Position numbers and translations under genes: made by a program. This document shows, one piece after another, positions 35,380 to 43,751 of a stretch of DNA of 63,475 nucleotides (position 1 is its first letter; each line of letters opens with the position of its first letter). Below the pieces are notes generated by a model that was given only the letters and a program-made list of their open reading frames with translations, ran no database searches and was not told where the DNA came from. Origin of the DNA: RGIG5612 sp045600845 (lineage in GTDB: Bacteria; Bacillota; Clostridia; Lachnospirales; Lachnospiraceae); the NCBI GenBank assembly GCA_045600845.1, contig JAZRYR010000030.1, positions 1 through 63,475 of the forward strand, given 5' to 3'.

Positions 35380-35410
35380 TTTTACTATTTTACTATTGGA
35401 AAAGACTTAC

Positions 35411-35446
35411 CCGGCCGTAGCTAAGACTTGCAACGGTCGGTTTTTT
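35411..35446 (+). terminator. Terminator of the V-ATPase operon
   Basis: CCGGCCGT (35411-35418) pairs with ACGGTCGG (35433-35440), with one G-U pair, followed by six T residues. Confidence 0.85.
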
Positions 35447-35483
35447 CTTATATATTAGTTAGTTGGAGAGGAAGCAGAATTTC

Positions 35484-36014
35484 TTGAAAAAAATAGCAGT
35501 TACAGGACCAATCGGATATGAAACAGCGAAGGCTGTCTATGAGGAAAATAAGGCCGCTCTGGACCTTAGATTTCCGAGGTTCTGGTTGGAAAAATTTCTG
35601 GAAATGGAGACGGAAACAGAAATTCCGAATTGCAGAAAGAATCTGGAAACGGAAGGCCGGACCGTGATCGAAATAACGGAGGGAGGGCTTTTCGGAGCTT
35701 TATGGCAGGCCTGCGAAGCGGAACGGGAAGCGAAAAAAGCTTCCGGTTGCGAAGTGTTAATTGAGAAAATTCCAGTTCTCCAGGAGACCGTAGAAATCTG
35801 CGAGTTGTATGATGTGAACCCTTATGAATCATCCTCCAAAGGAACTTTCCTGATTGTGGACGAAGAAGAAAAAATCAGAAGTTCCAAGGAACAACTGACC
35901 ATCATCGGAACCATGCAAAAAAGTAAAGACCGGGTTGTTGTCATGAAGGATAAGGAAACAAAACGATTTTTAACACCACCGGAACGCCAGGCGAAGGATC
36001 TGGCAAATCGGTAA
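35484..36014 (+). CDS. AIR synthase C-terminal-like protein, lacking the N-terminal domain
   Basis: The 176-residue protein matches only the C-terminal half of AIR-synthase/HypE-type proteins: EITEGGLFGALWQACEAE, then EVLIEKIPVLQETVEICELYDVNPYESSSKGTFLIV. The ~150-residue ATP-binding N-terminal domain is absent and replaced by about 60 residues without clear similarity. A TTG at 35484 is favoured by AGGAAG 10 bases upstream; an earlier TTG at 35463 is possible. The reading frame is intact, so this may be a stand-alone regulatory remnant. It comes after the V-ATPase terminator and before an Lrp gene. Confidence 0.6.
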   Translation: MKKIAVTGPIGYETAKAVYEENKAALDLRFPRFWLEKFLEMETETEIPNCRKNLETEGRTVIEITEGGLFGALWQACEAEREAKKASGCEVLIEKIPVLQETVEICELYDVNPYESSSKGTFLIVDEEEKIRSSKEQLTIIGTMQKSKDRVVVMKDKETKRFLTPPERQAKDLANR

Positions 36015-36066
36015 GAAATAGAGTATCCGCCTTAGGGATATATTACAGAAAGAAAAGGAGACAGCA

Positions 36067-36549
36067 ATGAAAGAAGAATTATTAAGATTAATTCAGAACA
36101 ATTCAAGAATCGAACTGAAGGACTTAGCAGTAATGTTAGGTGCGGAGGAAGCGGCTGTCGCCAACATGCTCCAGGATCTGGAGCAGGACGGAACAATCTG
36201 TGGTTATTATACACTGATTAACTGGGACAATACGGACGAAGAAAAAGTTGACGCGCTGATAGAAGTAAATGTTACTACGGGCCGTGAAATGGGATTCGAT
36301 GCCATCGCAGAACGTATCTATAAATTTGATGAAGTAAAATCCTGCTATCTGATTTCCGGACGCTACGATTTCCTGATAATTTTAGAGGGGAAGACCATGC
36401 GTCAGGTTGCTAATTTCGTATCCAGTAAGCTGAGCCCGGTTGAATTCGTGAGCGGTACCGCTACCCACTTCATTATGAAAAGATACAAAGACTATGGCGC
36501 AGTACTGGGCCAGGTAAAAAAAGATGAAAGAGAGAAGATGACATTTTGA
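36067..36549 (+). CDS. Lrp/AsnC family transcriptional regulator
   Basis: The 160-residue protein has an N-terminal winged helix-turn-helix (LLRLIQNNSRIELKDLAVML) and a C-terminal RAM/ligand-binding domain with VKSCYLISGRYDFLIILEG. Such regulators sense amino acids. It overlaps the downstream aminotransferase gene by 4 bases and probably controls that operon. An SD of AAGGAG precedes the ATG. Confidence 0.92.
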   Translation: MKEELLRLIQNNSRIELKDLAVMLGAEEAAVANMLQDLEQDGTICGYYTLINWDNTDEEKVDALIEVNVTTGREMGFDAIAERIYKFDEVKSCYLISGRYDFLIILEGKTMRQVANFVSSKLSPVEFVSGTATHFIMKRYKDYGAVLGQVKKDEREKMTF

Positions 36550-37784
36550 GAGATCCTATATCCAAAACAGCCAGAGAAATGCAACCATCGGGAATCCGTA
36601 AATTTTTCGATGTAGTTGCAGAAATGCCCGATGCAATCTCCTTAGGCGTAGGCGAACCGGATTTCGACACGCCATGGCATATCCGTGAAGCAGGAATTTA
36701 CTCTCTGGAAAAAGGCCGGACATTCTATACCTCCAATGCCGGTCTTATGGAATTACGACAGGAGGTTTCCAACTATTACGTTCGAAAACATAATTTGACA
36801 TATGATGCCAAAAGCGAAGTATTAATTACGGTCGGCGGCAGTGAAGCTATCGACATGGCCTTAAGAGCCATGTGTGATCCAGGGGATGAAGTAATCATAC
36901 CAGAGCCTTGCTACGTAAGTTACGTACCATGTGCAAAACTGGCAGATGCGGTTCCGGTAACCATTCCGCTGCAGGAGAAAAACGAATTCCGACTGACTCC
37001 GGAAGAATTTCTGGGAGCCATTACCGAAAAAACGAAAGTGTTGATTTTAGCTTTTCCAAACAACCCGACGGGCGCAGTTATGGAAAGAGAAGATCTGGAA
37101 AAAATCGCAAAAATCTGTGTGGAGAAAGATATTTTCGTTATCAGCGATGAAATCTATGGGGAGCTTACCTATACCGGAAAGACTCATGTAACCATCGCAT
37201 CCTTAGATGGTATGAAGGAACGGACCGTAGTCATTAACGGTTTCTCCAAAGCCTATGCCATGACTGGCTGGCGATTAGGTTTCGTGACCGGGCCGGCAGA
37301 AATTATAGGTCAGATTACAAAGCTGCATCAGTTTGCCATCATGTGCGCACCGACCACATCCCAGTACGCTGGTATTGAAGCTCTGCGCAATGGTGATGAA
37401 GATATTGCAAGAATGAAGGAAAGCTACAACCAGAGAAGAAGATTCCTGGTAAAAACTCTGCGGGATATGGGTCTTCCGTGTTTTGAGCCTTATGGCGCCT
37501 TTTATGTCTTTCCGAGCATTAAACATCTGGGCATGACCAGTGATGAGTTTGCAACGAAGCTGCTGGAACAAGAAAAATTAGCCGTTGTTCCAGGTACTGC
37601 TTTCGGTGATTGCGGAGAAGGCTTCCTTCGAATCAGTTATGCATATTCCATGAATGAATTAAAAGAAGCGTTAAGCAGGATCGCTCATTTTATTAATAAT
37701 CTGCAAACGGGGCACGAGGCAAAGGTGTCGCCAACAAAACATTGTAATAATTTTATAGGTCATAGATCAGAGGAGGTATTATGA
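36546..37784 (+). CDS. Class I/II pyridoxal-phosphate aminotransferase
   Basis: The 412-residue fold-type I aminotransferase shows LGVGEPDFDTPWHIREA, the NPTGAV motif (FPNNPTGAVMERED), SDEIYGEL and the PLP lysine Lys235 in NGFSKAYAMTGWRLGF. It resembles aspartate/aromatic aminotransferases of the PatA/AraT group. The start is TTG overlapping the lrp stop. The last 25 residues (LQTGHEAKVSPTKHC...) extend past the family's usual end and the stop overlaps galM, so part of this tail may be a by-product of coupling. The exact substrate is not determinable. Confidence 0.92.
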   Translation: MRDPISKTAREMQPSGIRKFFDVVAEMPDAISLGVGEPDFDTPWHIREAGIYSLEKGRTFYTSNAGLMELRQEVSNYYVRKHNLTYDAKSEVLITVGGSEAIDMALRAMCDPGDEVIIPEPCYVSYVPCAKLADAVPVTIPLQEKNEFRLTPEEFLGAITEKTKVLILAFPNNPTGAVMEREDLEKIAKICVEKDIFVISDEIYGELTYTGKTHVTIASLDGMKERTVVINGFSKAYAMTGWRLGFVTGPAEIIGQITKLHQFAIMCAPTTSQYAGIEALRNGDEDIARMKESYNQRRRFLVKTLRDMGLPCFEPYGAFYVFPSIKHLGMTSDEFATKLLEQEKLAVVPGTAFGDCGEGFLRISYAYSMNELKEALSRIAHFINNLQTGHEAKVSPTKHCNNFIGHRSEEVL

Positions 37785-38668
37785 ACTGTTATACAATTTC
37801 AAACGGAGCCGGACTGGAAGTTAAGGTTCTGGACAGAGGATGTATCATCCGCGACATTACCATCGATGGAAGAAGCATCGTTGCAACTCATGAAACTTTA
37901 GAGGAATATGAGAAAAACTTCGGATTCTACGGCGCGTTTGTAGGCCGTTTCGGAAACAGAATTCTGAATGCAGAATTTGAATTAAACGGAAAGAAATACA
38001 AACTTCCGGAAAATGATCATGGAAATCACCTTCATGGCGTTCTTTGCAAAACCGAGTTTGAATTAAAAGAGCAGACGGATAACAAGCTGGTATTTACCTA
38101 CCACAGCCCAGACGGAGAAGAAGGCTATCCTGGAAATGTAGATTTCACAGCAACTTATCTTCTGGAAGGCGATACTCTGACCACTCTTTATGAAGCAGTT
38201 TCCGATCAGGACACCATCCTGAACCTGACCAATCATACCTACTGGAAGCTGGGCGAGGATCAGACCCTTCAGCTGAATGCAGATAGATATTTAGAGGGTG
38301 ACGAGAAGACTTGTCCAACAGGTAAAGTATTAAGCGTAGATGGAACCGTTTATGATTTCCGTCAGGCGAAGAAGATTGATAACAAAGATCCAGAACTGTC
38401 TATGTATCATTGCTTCGATAACTGCATCGTATTCGAAGACAATGCAGCTGCTCCACAGGCAACCGTTGTTTCGGAAGAAAACAAACTGCAGATGGAACTG
38501 ACCACCAACCAGATTGCCATCCAGGTATTTTCCGGAAATCCAAACGGCTTGGCATTAGAGCCGGAAGCCTATCCATGTGCTCCGAACTTCCCAGAGTTCC
38601 CATCAACGGTTGTAAAAGCTGGCGAAAAATACGAGTATAAGACGAGCTATAAATTTACCAGACTGTAA
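37781..38668 (+). CDS. galM: Aldose 1-epimerase (galactose mutarotase)
   Basis: The 295-residue enzyme interconverts alpha and beta anomers of hexoses. The catalytic histidine regions are GNHLHGVL and LNLTNHTYWKLG, and the general base Glu lies in GLALEPEAYPCAPN. The SD GAGGAGG lies before the ATG, which overlaps the aminotransferase stop by 4 bases. Together with lrp and the aminotransferase it forms a three-gene operon closed by a terminator. Confidence 0.93.
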   Translation: MNCYTISNGAGLEVKVLDRGCIIRDITIDGRSIVATHETLEEYEKNFGFYGAFVGRFGNRILNAEFELNGKKYKLPENDHGNHLHGVLCKTEFELKEQTDNKLVFTYHSPDGEEGYPGNVDFTATYLLEGDTLTTLYEAVSDQDTILNLTNHTYWKLGEDQTLQLNADRYLEGDEKTCPTGKVLSVDGTVYDFRQAKKIDNKDPELSMYHCFDNCIVFEDNAAAPQATVVSEENKLQMELTTNQIAIQVFSGNPNGLALEPEAYPCAPNFPEFPSTVVKAGEKYEYKTSYKFTRL

Positions 38669-38724
38669 GTTTTTGAAGAATCAGGCGTTTGAAGAATCGA
38701 GCTTTTTGAAAGATTGTAATTTTT

Positions 38725-38754
38725 AAAGAATCCGGATGTTTGTCCGGATTCTTT
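38725..38754 (+). terminator. Terminator after galM
   Basis: AAAGAATCCGGA (38725-38736) pairs with TCCGGATTCTTT (38743-38754) around a TGTTTG loop; the T run is part of the stem. Confidence 0.8.
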
Positions 38755-38785
38755 TGATGAAAATGCACTTCTGTAGCATGTTTTA

Positions 38786-38900
38786 TGCGCGTTTTTTCAC
38801 TTTCAGTGACCTATTTTCGATAATTTTGGCTATATAGTACTCTCAAACTCGATTTTCGCGCATGACAGTGCGCTGAAAACGTGATTTCGCGCATTTTTAG
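38786..38900 (-). repeat. Dispersed repeat element, copy C (inverted)
   Basis: Read on the minus strand this 115-bp stretch starts AAAAATGCGCGAAA, contains a second GCGCGAAAA unit, and ends GGTCACTGAAAGTGAAAAAA-CGCGCA, the same plan as copies A and B 20 kb away but more diverged. It sits between the terminator of galM and the stop codon of the tRNA-dihydrouridine synthase gene, which it overlaps by four bases. Confidence 0.75.
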
Positions 38901-39838
38901 CGAGATTTCAATTTCATTCCAAAGACTTCGCCAAGCACGGCCTCGTAGGCGTCCATGGTCGCAGTCTTTTTAATTTTCTTGAAGACCTTGTCCTGTTCTG
39001 CAAAGTTGTAGCTGTAAAAACTCCAGACTTCTTTTAATTTCATGAGCACATGATGGGCCCCGGATTTGTTATGATACATATACAGCTCGCGAAGGTCCTT
39101 TTCAAAATCCATAAGGCGAGACCGTTTGGAAACATTGGAGGAAATTCCCTTTATTTCCTCTGGAAGAAATGGATTCATTAATAGGCCACGTCCGATCATC
39201 ACCGAAGGAAGCTTTGGAAAATCTTTCGCGATACGCGCATAGTCGGATAATGTCTGAATGTTGCCGTTATAACATAAGGCGTGACGACTGCTTTCATAAG
39301 CATAGCGGAAAGCTTCCATGTTTGGAAGTCCGCCGTAGAAAGCATCACGAATGCGGGGATGGATAATCAGTTCATCTACAGGATATTTCTCATAAATGGA
39401 AAGGATATGCTCCCATTCCGAAGCATCATGCATTCCGATTCTGGTTTTCAAGGAAATGGGAATCGGTGATTGTTCATAGATTTCGCCGAGGAAACGATCC
39501 AGATCATCTGGTACGGAAAGAAAACCGGACCCTCTTTTACGGGAAGAGACGGTCGCCGAAGGACAGCCTAAATTCAGGTTAATTTTATCGTATCCGTATT
39601 CTTTGTGAATGATATTTGCTACCGAAAGAAAATCATCGGTATGATTGGAAAGTACCTGGACTACGGTGTCCATTCCTGCGTTGTTTTCTGGGCACACATC
39701 ATTTTTCTCTTTCTGACCCAGTTTCATGCCGGTTACAAAAGGAGTGTAGTAGGTATCGATTCCGCGAAAGTTGCGGTTATAGGCGTTCCGGAAAATAAAG
39801 CCGGTCACACCTTCCATAGGAGCCATGTATATTTTCAT
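38897..39838 (-). CDS. tRNA-dihydrouridine synthase
   Basis: The 313-residue FMN enzyme reduces uridines in tRNA to dihydrouridine. It begins MKIYMAPMEGVTGFIFR and has INLGCPSATVSSRKRGSG with the catalytic Cys92, PISLKTRIGM, LIIHPRIRD and VMIGRGLLMNPFLPEEIKG, as in DusB/DusC types. The family member cannot be told for sure. Its stop codon falls within repeat copy C. It is monocistronic on the minus strand. Confidence 0.93.
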   Translation of the reverse strand: MKIYMAPMEGVTGFIFRNAYNRNFRGIDTYYTPFVTGMKLGQKEKNDVCPENNAGMDTVVQVLSNHTDDFLSVANIIHKEYGYDKINLNLGCPSATVSSRKRGSGFLSVPDDLDRFLGEIYEQSPIPISLKTRIGMHDASEWEHILSIYEKYPVDELIIHPRIRDAFYGGLPNMEAFRYAYESSRHALCYNGNIQTLSDYARIAKDFPKLPSVMIGRGLLMNPFLPEEIKGISSNVSKRSRLMDFEKDLRELYMYHNKSGAHHVLMKLKEVWSFYSYNFAEQDKVFKKIKKTATMDAYEAVLGEVFGMKLKSR

Positions 39839-39910
39839 AAATCACCAAATTTTGTTGAAGTTTTAGTTGCAGAAGGCTGCACGAATCTGTGGGATTCGAT
39901 TCGCACCCAA

Positions 39911-40387
39911 TCACCAGTCTACGTATAAATCCACGGTTCCATAAGCGCAACCCGTGTCATACACCTTTCCCCAGCCGGCCGAGGTTTCCACAATCTCGCC
40001 GTAGTCTAAAAAATCATAATCTGCAGCAACGCAAATATATCCATCTTCATCGCGAATGGTTCCGTCGAACGCTACATGTCTTCCGGGAATATCCAGGGAC
40101 TCGCCGGGAAGAACATTCTGACTGTAGTAGGTTTCCTTGTGATCATTATAGTAAAGGGCGCCACGCTCCACCGTCAGCGGATCTTCTACATAATCGCTCA
40201 TGCTGAGATCAATTTCCTCCTGGGTCGGAGGAGGCGGAATGTGTGGAAAATATTCAATGACCTGTTTTTTGTATGGTTCAATACCACAGGTAATATGTTT
40301 GCGGGTATCCCGGTATGGAAGGAGTACCAGACAGGTGCACAAAAGCGCCGCAAGTATTAAAGATAAGACGACTGTAACTTTTTTCAT
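39911..40387 (-). CDS. Secreted protein with a 3D (double-psi barrel)-like domain
   Basis: From the chosen ATG (MKKVTVVLSL) the protein has 158 residues, with an N-terminal signal or membrane helix (about 4-24), a PPPP-rich linker and a C-terminal domain. The C-terminus, AADYDFLDYGEIVETSAGWG then VYDTGCAYGTVDLYVDW, resembles the 3D domain of MltA/YabE-type proteins (D-T-G...V-D-L-Y). Two of the three Asp that name it are visible. An ATG 9 bases upstream is possible; neither start has a strong SD. It could act on peptidoglycan, but this is tentative. Confidence 0.55.
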   Translation of the reverse strand: MKKVTVVLSLILAALLCTCLVLLPYRDTRKHITCGIEPYKKQVIEYFPHIPPPPTQEEIDLSMSDYVEDPLTVERGALYYNDHKETYYSQNVLPGESLDIPGRHVAFDGTIRDEDGYICVAADYDFLDYGEIVETSAGWGKVYDTGCAYGTVDLYVDW

Positions 40388-40579
40388 ATACACCATTATA
40401 TTATAAGTCTGTGAGAAAAGCTTGTTTTTTTATATTTATATTATTAAAATCAAAGAAGCGTTCCTGCCTGGTATAGAAAAATATATAAGAAATAAGTTTT
40501 TTCAGAAAGAGAAGAATCAAACAATGTCTCGCGAAAAAGAAACCGGTCATGGGAATAATTTAAGATTAAGGGAAAAGTT

Positions 40580-41236
40580 ATGATAAAAGCAGAGCATAAA
40601 AAAGATTTAATGTTACTTTTTGATCTGGATGGAACTCTTTGGAATTCCGGACAGGAGGTTGCAGACTCCTGGAACATCGTTTTAAAAGAAGTATATCCGG
40701 AATATCCAAAACTTACCGCAGCCGATATTACGGCAGTTATGGGAAAGACCATGGAGGAAATCCGTCTGACCGTGATTCCGGATGTGGAGGAAGAATTTGG
40801 AAAAATGGTCTTCAAAAAATGCGAAGAATTTGAAGTAGAATATATTGCAAGGCATGGTGGAAAATTGTTTCCGGAAGTCATGGAAACTTTCCAAAAACTC
40901 CGTGATGACGGCTATGACATGGCAGTTGTCAGCAATTGCCAGACCGGATATATTAATGCATTTTTTGTATCAATGAAAACCGGGGACTTTTTCTGTGATA
41001 TGGAAGAATGGGGAAATACAGGTCTGACAAAAGATAAAAACATCCAATTGGTTATGGAAAGAAATGGATATAAAAAGGCGGTTTATATCGGCGATACCGA
41101 AAAAGACGAAGCCGCAGCGAACGGTGCAGGCATTCCATTTATTCATGCATCCTATGGTTTTGGAAAGGCGCAGTCGCCGGAAGCTATTCTGAAAGAGTTC
41201 AAGGAACTTCCGGAAGTTGTTAGACAGTTTGAATAA
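40580..41236 (+). CDS. HAD family hydrolase (phosphoglycolate phosphatase-like)
   Basis: The 218-residue haloacid-dehalogenase phosphatase has motif I LFDLDGTLWN (Asp15 and Asp17), motif II AVVSNCQTG and motif IV VYIGDTEKDEAAANGAGIPF. A helical cap of class C1 lies between motifs I and II. The substrate may be phosphoglycolate or another small phosphate ester. It is monocistronic. Confidence 0.9.
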   Translation: MIKAEHKKDLMLLFDLDGTLWNSGQEVADSWNIVLKEVYPEYPKLTAADITAVMGKTMEEIRLTVIPDVEEEFGKMVFKKCEEFEVEYIARHGGKLFPEVMETFQKLRDDGYDMAVVSNCQTGYINAFFVSMKTGDFFCDMEEWGNTGLTKDKNIQLVMERNGYKKAVYIGDTEKDEAAANGAGIPFIHASYGFGKAQSPEAILKEFKELPEVVRQFE

Positions 41237-41391
41237 AATTGTTGTTTGAATCCGAGAGGCTTTTCAATATATAATCAAATAGGTAATGGTGGGATTGATG
41301 TGTGGACTTTTGTGTATAAGGAAAAACACTAATCGGATATAAAGGATTATTATAGAAGGCCGGGTCAATCGGCATAGACGAAGGGCATATC

Positions 41392-42331
41392 ATGAAAATT
41401 ATAGGCGTATCTTAAGGATCCAAGAACGGCAATAATGATACCATCTGCCGTATCGCATTGGAAGAAGCTCAAAAGCAAGGTGCAGAAGTTGAATTCATTC
41501 ACCTGCTGGACTGGAACATCGAACATTGTACCGGTTGTTGTGCTTGCTCTGTAGGTCTTGTAACCGGAAAAGGAAATATCTGCACAAGAAAAGATGACTT
41601 TGCAGAATTCTGGAACAACCATGTTCTGGCTGCAGACGGCATTCTTTTTGTAGATCCGATTTTCGAATCCGGATGCTCTGGATTATTCAAGACCATCAAG
41701 GATCGTGTAGGACCGGGACATGATCTGGCGATGAATATCGTTGGTGACAAAATCAGCAAAGAAGCAGGTGGATCTGGCATTGATCCGAGATTTTTGATTC
41801 CAAAAGTTACTTCTTATATTGCAATCGGTGGCTCCGATTGGGGAGAGAGCAGAAGCAGACCATGCCATGGCTTCTATGAGCCCGGCTTGGAAGGTTATTG
41901 ATAACGAAAGATTCCAGTGGTGCAAAGGTATCCTGATGCAGGAAGATAAATTAGAGCGTACTCGTGAAATTTCCCGTAATCTGGTTGAGGCGGCAAAAGA
42001 TATTGAGAATGCAAAATGGGCTGGAAAGCCAGGCGTATGTCCACACTACCAGGGCAACGAATTCTACATCTATCCGGGAACGAAGGATGTTGTATGTGAC
42101 CTTTGCGGATTACACGGAACCTTAGTAGAAGAAAACGGTGCATTTAAGTTTGTATTTGATCCTGCAGATGAGCATAAAGCACATGACACCGTATCCGGAA
42201 AATTCCTGCATGTAGATGACATTCAGCAGAATGAAGGAGAACTGGCAGACTTAAGAACCAATCCGGACTTCATTGCATTGAAGAAGAAATACACGGATAT
42301 GTTCCCGCCAACACCGGCACCGGGAAAATAA
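41392..42331 (+). pseudogene. Broken flavodoxin/NADPH-dependent FMN reductase-family gene
   Basis: Reading from ATG 41392 gives MKIIGVS, an in-frame TAA at 41413, then GSKNGNNDTICRIALEEAQ, the expected FMN-binding loop of the family. The frame continues through CTGCCACSVG to IAIGGSDWG at about 41840, where the reading frame shifts by one base at a GGGG run (41840-41843). The other frame then carries on as ERAEADHAMASMSPAWKVIDN to the Cys-rich end VCPHYQGNEFYIYPGTKDV and CDLCGLHG. The gene thus has two lesions, a stop at codon 8 and one extra G. A rescue start at TTG 41458 would not restore the loop. Sequencing error at one site is possible. Confidence 0.75.
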
Positions 42332-42384
42332 AAACGGCAAAAACAATGAAAAAAGCAGAAAGAGGGGAAGCCCTAACAGTCTGC

Positions 42385-42413
42385 TTGCATAACAAGAGGC
42401 AGTCCATTATAAT
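42385..42413 (+). promoter_or_regulatory. Promoter for tRNA-Ser
   Basis: TTGCAT (42385-42390) and TATAAT (42408-42413) are exactly 17 bases apart. The predicted start falls a few bases before the tRNA. Confidence 0.75.
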
Positions 42414-42423
42414 GGAGGCCAAT

Positions 42424-42509
42424 GGAGACGTATCGAAGTGGTCATAACGGGGCGCACTCGAAATGCGTTTGCCCTCCGGGGCACGAGGGTTCGAATCCCT
42501 CCGTCTCCG
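42424..42509 (+). tRNA. tRNA-Ser (anticodon CGA)
   Basis: The acceptor stem GGAGACG pairs with CGTCTCC and the T arm is GAGGG-TTCGAAT-CCCTC. The anticodon stem-loop is GCGCA-CTCGAAA-TGCGT, giving anticodon CGA for UCG codons. A long variable arm (GCCC...GGGGC) is typical of serine tRNAs. The discriminator is G and the CCA end is not encoded. Confidence 0.95.
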
Positions 42510-42519
42510 TCACGAAAAA

Positions 42520-42548
42520 GGAAGGTGCCGGTGGCACCTTCCTTTTTT
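42520..42548 (+). terminator. Terminator of tRNA-Ser
   Basis: GGAAGGTGCC-GGT-GGCACCTTCC is a perfect 10-bp stem followed by six T residues; five A residues precede it, so it could also work from the other strand. Confidence 0.9.
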
Positions 42549-42728
42549 CGCAAATAAGTTCCAATATTGGCAGGACTCTTTATGAGAATAGCATGGTATT
42601 GCATAATTATTTCATTAAATTTGAAGTTGTGGAAATATCCCAGTTTGTCAGGCGAATGGAATAATTAAAATCTTAATGACAAAATCTTTGCCAGTTTCTA
42701 TAATTATAAAAAAGCAAGGAGGCGAACA

Positions 42729-43751
42729 ATGAAAAATCTTACATTGGGAAATACAGGTATCGTTACACCACAGAACGCATTCGGTGCATTGCCGATTCAG
42801 CGAGTATCTAAGGACTATGCGGTAATGCTTTTAAGGAAAGCCTATGAAAATGGCATGACGTTTTTTGACACGGCCAGAGCCTATACCGACAGTGAAGAAA
42901 AGGTGGGAGCAGCTTTTGAAGGAATGAGAGATAAGGTGTATATTGCATCGAAAACTCAGGCTAAAACACCGGAAGATTTAAAGAAGGATCTGGAAATCTC
43001 CTTGAAACTTTTGAAAACCGATTATCTCGACCTTTACCAGCTTCATTGCGTGGAGCGTTGCTACAAACCAGGCGATGGCACCAGAATGTACGAGGCAATG
43101 CTGGAAGCAAAAGAAGCCGGAAAGATTCGGCATATTGGAATCACGGCTCATAAAATTGGCATCGCAGAAGAAATCGTGGAAAGTGGATTGTATGAAACCC
43201 TGCAGTTTCCATTCTCCTATCTTGCATCCGAAAGGGATATTGCCCTTGTTAAAAAATGCGAGGAAAAGGGGATGGGCTTCATCGCAATGAAAGGACTGTC
43301 CGGAGGCCTCCTTACCAATTCAAAAGCCTGCATGGCCTTTATGCTGCAATACAACGTTCTTCCAATCTGGGGAATCCAAAGAGAAAGTGAATTGGATGAG
43401 TGGCTGTCCTTCTTCAAGGAGGAACCGGAATATACGGAAGAAATGAGTCGGATTATCGAGGCGGACCGGAAGGACCTTTTAGGTGATTTCTGCAGGGGCT
43501 GTGGATATTGCGCACCTTGTACCGTGGATATCCGGATCAGCGACTGTGCAAGAATGGCCCAGATGATCCGAAGAGCTCCAAGCCAGGGATGGCTGAGCGA
43601 GTTCTGGCAGGAAGAGATGAAAAAAACAGCAAATTGCGTAGAGTGCGGAGAATGCATGAGCAGATGCCCGTATGAATTGGATATTCCAAATCTTCTCAAG
43701 AAAAATCTGGAAGATTATAACAACATTCTTGCGGGAAAAGTAACCGTATGA
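42729..43751 (+). CDS. Aldo/keto reductase with C-terminal [4Fe-4S] ferredoxin domain
   Basis: The 340-residue protein has an aldo/keto reductase barrel (MTFFDTARAYTDSEEKVGAAF, YLDLYQLHCVE, IRHIGITAH) joined to a cysteine-rich C-terminal domain with CRGCGYCAPC and CVECGECMSRCPYEL. This is the common clostridial ferredoxin-type AKR. Catalytic Asp and Tyr (FFDTARAY) are retained. Its stop overlaps the start of a nucleotidyltransferase gene. The substrate is unknown. Confidence 0.92.
   Translation: MKNLTLGNTGIVTPQNAFGALPIQRVSKDYAVMLLRKAYENGMTFFDTARAYTDSEEKVGAAFEGMRDKVYIASKTQAKTPEDLKKDLEISLKLLKTDYLDLYQLHCVERCYKPGDGTRMYEAMLEAKEAGKIRHIGITAHKIGIAEEIVESGLYETLQFPFSYLASERDIALVKKCEEKGMGFIAMKGLSGGLLTNSKACMAFMLQYNVLPIWGIQRESELDEWLSFFKEEPEYTEEMSRIIEADRKDLLGDFCRGCGYCAPCTVDIRISDCARMAQMIRRAPSQGWLSEFWQEEMKKTANCVECGECMSRCPYELDIPNLLKKNLEDYNNILAGKVTV

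Noticed and set aside
41413..41415. Selenocysteine recoding in the flavodoxin-family gene
   Set aside because: The stop is TAA, not TGA, and the second lesion downstream argues for decay.
42424..42548. tRNA-Ser as an integration (att) site for a mobile element
   Set aside because: No integrase, no repeated tRNA 3' end and a normal terminator follow; the flanking genes are ordinary.
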